Assembly (NCBI GenBank): GCA_963580455.1
Contig: OY756970.1
Coordinates: forward strand, 20,646,001 to 20,710,000
From: Euonymus europaeus
Taxonomy: Eukaryota; Streptophyta; Magnoliopsida; Celastrales; Celastraceae
Length of the DNA: 64,000 nucleotides
Reading direction: 5' to 3'
The notes under the pieces were generated by a model. That model was not told the origin of the DNA and did no database searches. It worked only from the letters and a program-made list of their open reading frames with translations. The position numbers and the translations under genes were made by a program. Shown here one piece after another: positions 59,210-64,000 of the stretch; position 1 is the stretch's first letter, and each line of letters starts with the position of its first letter.

Positions 59210-61160
59210 AGAGTTCGTTTGTTATGCGTTTTTCACAGCTTAAAATTGTGAGATCCACTAAAAATTCTATGCATATCAAACGGATTCAATTTAAATTACG
59301 TTTTGGACCGCTTAAACGTGGTCCAAAATGAGACGCTGATTGTGTTTCACGTCTATAAAAATTATTGAAATACGATCATGCCCTCCCATATCTGAATAGG
59401 GCCTTCGAATTTCTCTCCTGTACAGTGCCATTACCGATTGTGATAGCGATTTTCTTAAAACGATCCTCTGCCTCTCTCTACGATTCACTCTCGCAACAAT
59501 TCCTTTGTCTCTCCCTCTATTGATCTTGGCCATTGTTTCTCATATCAAGTACTCGTCTTTCTCTCTATTCCTGGATCGAATTCTTGAACTGGTTGTACCT
59601 ACTGGTTTGTGTTGCCTTATTCTTGTAGATCCGAAAATAGAATTTAGAACTAGAGAAGATGGGTTTTTCTTTTGATGCTTTATTATATCTTTCATTTGAG
59701 TTTCAATTCTTCAATTGTATTCTTCTCATGGTTTTTTCTTTTGACTAGTGGAATGTGCAATGGATCTTGTTAAGAATGGCATAATAAATTTAAAACTTTA
59801 GTTAATGGCAGATCAAGTTTAGATTTCTTTGTACATCCAATAGTAAACTGTACGAGAAACTTTTCTTGGGAGTCATTTAGGGTTTCATAGGTTATGTATT
59901 ATAGATGATGATATTTTATGTGACTGCAAATTATATTGTGCTTTTAATTATTTGTTATGGTTTTACTGAGACAAACAAAGCAACAACTATATTTGAGGTT
60001 ACATGTGTTGTTTTCTTAGCAATGATTTCATCTAAATTTTCCCTGGATGTGTGACTTGAGATTTGTTTAGGTTTTTTTTTTTTTTTTTTTTTTTTAGGTT
60101 AATCTGTTGTTTACAAGTGAATGTCCTTTTAGTTTTTTATTGGTCTTGTTGCAATTTCCTCCATGCCTTCTTCTCTTCATAATATTTAGGATATCTTAGA
60201 CGACTTGCATTGGCAGTAGCTCTAATTTAATCTATTTAAGATGTTGTTTATATGATAGCTATTGTAATCATAATTTACACTTTCATAATGGGATCGACTC
60301 ATGATGTGTGTGTGCTCGAGGATTCATTACATAGCGACATACTTGGTTTCCCACATCCACCTCTAGGTTTGAATAATTTTCTCTTATTGTATATTGAAAT
60401 AATCTCATTATTATATTTTAGTAATGACATCATATCTATGTACGCAGTAAAGTATTATCTATTCGATGCGGGTTATCAAAATAGAACCAGATTTCTTGGA
60501 CCATATAAGGGTGATAGATATCATGATCCACAATTTTGGGACCTATACCTCTTACTGAAAAGCGAGAGATTTTCAACTGTGCACATTCTTCTCTAATAGG
60601 TGTGGTTGAGCACATATTTGGAGTCACAAAGAAAAAGTGGAGAATTCTTTACCTTTATGTCATCTTATGATATTAGAACTCAGGTGGAGATCGTTATTGC
60701 GAGTGTGACTCTCCACAACTTCATTCGTTTGCATGTTGTGCAGGACATTGACTTTGACATTGCTTCTGCTTCAACTGATGTCAATGTGGATGGTGAAGAA
60801 GAAGACCATACTGAAGCTTATCAAACTGTCCCGTATGATGATAGAATCATGTTTGATTTCAGAGAGGAAATAGTTGATTTACTATTTAATGCACATTAAT
60901 ATTTATAAAATTATTGTGTGTTATAAATATTTCTAAAATGTTATGTAAGAACTCTTGTTATGTGTCTAATTTAAACTTTTTATTCAATATTATTAATCTT
61001 TTATTAAAATGCCATTTTTTTGTCATTTTATATAAAATATAATAACAAAAAGCTAATGTAAAAAAAGTGAATCAAACACCGCACAACATTTTACACAGCT
61101 TAAAACACAATTTTTTTTGAAGTTTAAAGCTGTGAAATACAATTGGATAACAAATGGAGC
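59210..61160 (+). mobile_element. PIF/Harbinger DNA transposon, decayed, about 1.95 kb
   Basis: The left end AGAGTTCGTTTGTTAT and the inverted right end GCTCCATTTGTTAT are followed on each side by TTTCACAGCTTxAAA. TTA flanks both ends (59207-59209 and 61161-61163), the PIF target site. The element carries the 3' part of a PIF transposase but lacks its 5' part. No ORF1 Myb-like gene was recognised. A 27-T run is at about 60070-60096. Confidence 0.78.
60270..60899 (+). pseudogene. PIF/Harbinger transposase 3' remnant (DDE_Tnp_4)
   Basis: The coding trace starts GSTHDVCVLEDSLHSDILGF. It jumps an intron (GTTTGAAT...GTACGCAG) to KYYLFDAGYQNRTRFLGPYK and GDRYHDPQFWD. With frameshifts it continues VVEHIFGVTKKKWRIL and YDIRTQVEIVIASVTLHNFI, ending at a stop at 60899. 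The motif order (GSxHDxxVLxDA, YLVDAGYxN, YKGERYH, ERxFGVxKxRW, QxxIVxAxxxLHNFI) is that of the plant PIF transposase. The first catalytic Asp region (GAIDGTH) is missing and at least two frame changes are present. Confidence 0.85.
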
Positions 61161-61164
61161 TTAA

Positions 61165-61581
61165 GGGAGCGTTTGTTTCACATTTCGCATAGATTAAATT
61201 TGTGGGGTCTGCTAAAATGTTATGTTAACCAAACGTCACATTTTATTGACAGCTTTAAACTGTGTAAAATGAAATACTATCATTTCATAGTTTTTCAGAG
61301 CTTAAAGTTTTGGGATCCAAAATATTTTACAACCACATTACATAATTGTCACTCGGTATCTTAAAAATTTTCAATTACTTTTTATTGTAATACTTTTTTT
61401 TATAATTTTATCTATAAAATTAAATCTAAAAGAAAAATGAACCAAACATTATACTACATTTATAAAGCTTAAGCTTAAAATTGTGGGCTCCACACTTTTT
61501 ACACAAAAATTTTCATAACGTTAAACACAATATTTTTGATAGTTTAAAGCTGTGAAATGCAATTGTGAGGCAAACGGACCC
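61165..61581. mobile_element. Tourist-like MITE, 417 bp, TAA target site
   Basis: The left end GGGAGCGTTTGTTTCAC and the inverted right end GGGTCCGTTTGCCTCAC form a terminal inverted repeat. TAA lies at 61162-61164 and 61582-61584. It abuts the PIF element, sharing the TTAA between them. Its right subterminal sequence TTTAAAGCTGTGAAATGCAA matches the PIF element's TTTAAAGCTGTGAAATACAA. Confidence 0.85.
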
Positions 61582-61892
61582 TAATAATCAGCAAGGTTAA
61601 CTGTGTTTCTCTCTCGATTTTCTATTATTTACTTCATCATTAGGGAGAAAAATAGATACAATAGTTTATGAGAATCGTGTTCTTAGGTTTGGTAAAAGTA
61701 GCTGTAAAAAATGGGAGACATGATGATCTATTCAACCAAGTACTTGTAATACAATTCTGAACGAATTGGAATAGTCTGTTCAGCAGAAGCCCATTGGGCC
61801 ACCCAGTTAAGATGATGCAATAGGACTGGAATGAACGAAGGCCCATGGAAGGCTCTTATGACTGACTCATCTGAACCGCAGATCAGTCGGTC

Positions 61893-61982
61893 TATATATA
61901 AGACGAAGAAACCTAGGGTTTGGTCGCGAATAAACATGTTGTTAGCGTCACTGAAAAAATAGGGGTTAGGAAGAAATTTTAA
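61893..61982 (+). promoter_or_regulatory. Promoter-like segment: TATA box and telo-box
   Basis: TCTATATATAAGA at about 61891 is a strong TATA box. About 15 bases later comes AAACCTAGGGTTT, which contains a telo-box (complement AAACCCTA). That motif is frequent near the start sites of plant ribosomal and translation genes. The ATG at 61982 is in a favourable context (aATGGC). Confidence 0.55.
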
Positions 61983-62047
61983 TGGCGGCTAGGGCTGAGG
62001 CAAACAGGGGGGAGCAGTGTGAATCAGTGGCTCTGAAATACCTGCAG
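61982..62047 (+). CDS. Possible first exon of an unrecognised gene
   Basis: From the ATG at 61982 the frame reads MAARAEANRGEQCESVALKY, followed by LQ, and reaches CAG|GTATTC, a good donor at 62048. Beyond this point the open frame (to 62305) is basic and hydrophobic with intron-like composition. A small candidate second exon TTTGAATGCTTTCTGGAG is bounded by GCAG and GTGAGG at about 62459-62476, but it runs into a stop soon after. Either a short peptide is made, later exons are lost, or this is a 5' gene fragment. I do not recognise the sequence. Confidence 0.35.
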
Positions 62048-62479
62048 GTATTCTGCGGGGTGCCCTGCCAATTCAGCCCTTTCACATCAAACCTTGATGG
62101 CATCATAGTACGGGTTATGTGCTTGATGGGCGGTGGACGCTTGCTTCGGATATTCCGATGGATCTTGAAAAAGCTTCATCGGTCGAAGTTACTTTCGCCG
62201 CCCATCGTTATATTTTTCACCTACCCGCCTCCAAACGCCATTACATTACGATCAGAGATTATTGCTGATAAATTTGGATTTGTGTATTTCTCTCAATTAT
62301 TCTAAAAAAAATATTCTGTTTCCTTATGCTTGATTTAAGTGTGAGTTGGTAATTAGAGTGATTCTTGTTTTACCTAATAGATCTCGAGTTTTTAAACAAA
62401 GAATTGATTTTTATGCTGATTTGCTTTAATTGATTGGCAACGAAATTCTTAAATGCAGTTTGAATGCTTTCTGGAGGTG

Positions 62480-63016
62480 AGGCAATGAATAGACATAAGA
62501 AGGATGAAAGGGATTTTTAGAAAAAGGATTGGAAAGGCTTTATAATTACTCTACTGCGAGTTGAAATTAGAGAAGTGGAATTTTCCCTTTTATCAGTACA
62601 AGAGGAAACAAGATTCTTCTATCATTGAACTGTAAATGTTTGCTGCTGAAAGCATTGTTTGTGGTTGTAGGTTTTGAAATCACAGCGAATATTGATCTGC
62701 TGTTTCGGTATCAAAACAAAATATATGAACAATTTAGATTGAAAAACATCTTTGATATGCGTATAAGAGAAATTTAGGACCATTTTCTGACCACTTGATG
62801 GCTGTATTCTGTAGAAACATTCATTCATCCTGCATAAATTTTCCAGAGTACATTTACATCAGAGAACCAGATCGTCTTGCATACGGTGGTTTTTTCGAGT
62901 CCTAAACCTGCATAGAAGTTCCCCAAGTAACAAAGCATACCAGAACATAAAGATACAGATCCCAAAGCAAACCTCTTTCATCACCTCAATTTGTTGTTGT
63001 CCTCTTCCTTCATTTA
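62480..63016. other. 3' flank of the H1-like gene
   Basis: This probably contains the 3' UTR of the minus-strand linker-histone-like gene. No independent coding signal was seen. Confidence 0.5.
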
Positions 63017-63771
63017 CTATGGCTTGAATTTGATTCTTAGTTTTGATGCTTCATGTTTTCCCAATTGTTTTTGAAAATCAGTTTCAGGGGATCTAATTTC
63101 CTCTCCAGTCACTTCACTCTCTTCCTCCTTTGCCTGAAATGATGAGTATTGGCCTCCACCTGAACTGCAACTACCACAATTCCTCTTCCTCCTTGGCTCC
63201 TCTACCTGTTCTCTGTCATGCTCATCGCCAAAATCTGAAACTTCTCCTAGAAGAATATACCGTCCGTAACCTGTAAGCACAATTTCCCCCTCCCCACAAA
63301 GCTTCCTCAAATGATGACTCAAGAAACTACCATGCCCCCAAGGCAAACCCTCATACTCTCTCTTTATAAAACCAGCTATTGCATCCTCTGTTGACCCTCC
63401 TTCCTCTCTCAGCTTTGCAATCGCCGTTTGTATCATCTGACATTCACATTGAAAACTATAAAATAAGGGACGAAACGTGAACATCTTGAAATTCCATGAA
63501 ATGCAAGAAAACAAAGCAATGATTCTCAAATTCCTTCCAAAAATAGCCAAAATGTGTAAAGCCGAAGGTCATTCTGAGCTAAATTAAAGAAAATTACGAG
63601 GGAGTAGGTAGGGTGATCCGGGGTCTTGAAAGTAGGAAACTCCCGATGGAGGCGTTGGTCAATGCGGGACAGAAGCTCTTCGGACAGAGGCCTTGACCGG
63701 AGGAGGTTCACCAGCACGGCCTCTCTGAAACTGCTCATCGTGCGCTGTCGCCTCTGGTCCATGCCCTCCAT
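63017..63771 (-). CDS. Linker-histone-like (H1/H5 winged-helix) protein, 197 aa, two exons
   Basis: Exon 1 is 63771-63598 and exon 2 is 63436-63017. The junction TCCCTC|GTAATT ... GTCAG|ATG keeps frame and yields 197 residues. The globular H1/H5 domain spans about residues 50-125. It runs from FPTFKTPDHPTYSL, across the splice, to MIQTAIAKLREEGGSTEDAI, then a GSFLSHHLRKLCGEGEIV segment and TGYGRYILL. This follows the H1 pattern PPYxxMIxxAIxxLKxxxGSSxxAI...LxxLxxxGxLxxxxGxYKL. The C-terminal tail is acidic and Ser/Glu-rich with one short basic patch (EPRRKRN), not the Lys/Ala-rich tail of true H1. It is therefore a plant H1/H5-domain protein, probably nuclear and DNA-binding, rather than a core linker histone. 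The N-terminal 45 residues are Arg/Leu-rich. Confidence 0.82.
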
Positions 63772-64000
63772 CTTGTCGGATAGGAGATTCAGAAACCTCC
63801 CGTTTTTCTTTTCGTGTTGTCTTTAGAATCCAATTTAGGGTATGGAAGGACCCAATGGACATCTGGCAGTGGCAGGTATATCATAAATCATTAATAATCA
63901 TTTTTACCAAGTACGCTACTCCTTGTGAATCAATTTTTGCCTTTTAAATGATTTTCTAAAAGTTAGAGAGAGAACTTTTTTTTAAAAAAAAAAAAATTGA
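63772..64000. other. Upstream region of the H1-like gene (window edge)
   Basis: Leader and promoter side of the minus-strand gene; AT-rich with an A run at 63975-63996. No TATA box was assigned. Confidence 0.4.

Noticed and set aside
60070..60096. Long T run as a LINE or SINE tail in minus orientation
   Set aside because: No LINE or SINE body lies upstream on the minus strand; it is a homopolymer tract inside the PIF element.

Overview
The window is nuclear DNA from a flowering plant, most likely a eudicot. It is AT-rich, its genes are split by GT-AG introns, and it carries plant-only families: a PIN auxin carrier, an HD-Zip class II factor, a plant-type FAB1 kinase, hydroxyproline-rich wall proteins and Stowaway/Tourist MITEs. 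I see no bacterial, organellar or viral gene set. The species cannot be fixed from the sequence alone.

Genes supported by splice-consistent reading frames, left to right: (1) the 5' part of a FAB1C/D-type phosphatidylinositol-3-phosphate 5-kinase gene (minus, cut by the left edge); (2) a small J-domain co-chaperone of five exons (plus, 16517-18167) with a four-unit heat-shock element upstream of its TATA box; (3) a short proline-rich, extensin-like secreted protein (plus, 19966-20373); (4) a second short proline-rich secreted protein with a C-terminal hydrophobic tail (plus, 33112-33543); (5) a complete six-exon, 640-residue PIN3/4/7-type auxin efflux carrier (minus, 40973-43776); (6) a complete four-exon, 228-residue HD-Zip II factor of the ATHB17/18 type (minus, 52126-54178); (7) a two-exon, 197-residue linker-histone-like (H1/H5 winged-helix) protein (minus, 63017-63771). 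A promoter plus short first exon at 61.9 kb and an unassigned spliced-looking transcription unit at 11.3-12.2 kb are less certain.

Much of the remainder is transposable elements, several with boundaries that can be read to the base. An 8.6-kb CACTA (En/Spm) element spans 22177-30806 with a TCT target-site duplication (TSD). Its TNPD-type transposase gene is interrupted by a 1.7-kb solo LTR with its own ATATC TSD. A 1.2-kb hAT deletion derivative (45556-46755) has an 8-bp TSD and retains the last codons of a transposase. A PIF/Harbinger element with a decayed transposase (59210-61160) abuts a Tourist-like MITE (61165-61581) with a matching end. Two copies of one tRNA-derived SINE (2859-3074 and 55931-56139), one copy of a second SINE (35234-35648) and a possible third type (about 55160-55470) are present. 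A long-TIR Mutator-like element (14351-15267) sits inside a LINE RNase H remnant. There are several other LINE 3' fragments and at least three Stowaway-type MITEs.

The host genes are unrelated single-copy loci and do not form a pathway cluster. I found no convincing undescribed multi-gene system. The most interesting material is the nested transposon architecture, the SINEs with a 3' hairpin tail, the heat-shock element on the J-protein gene, and a tandem duplication at 9.65-10.65 kb carrying a conserved short reading frame.
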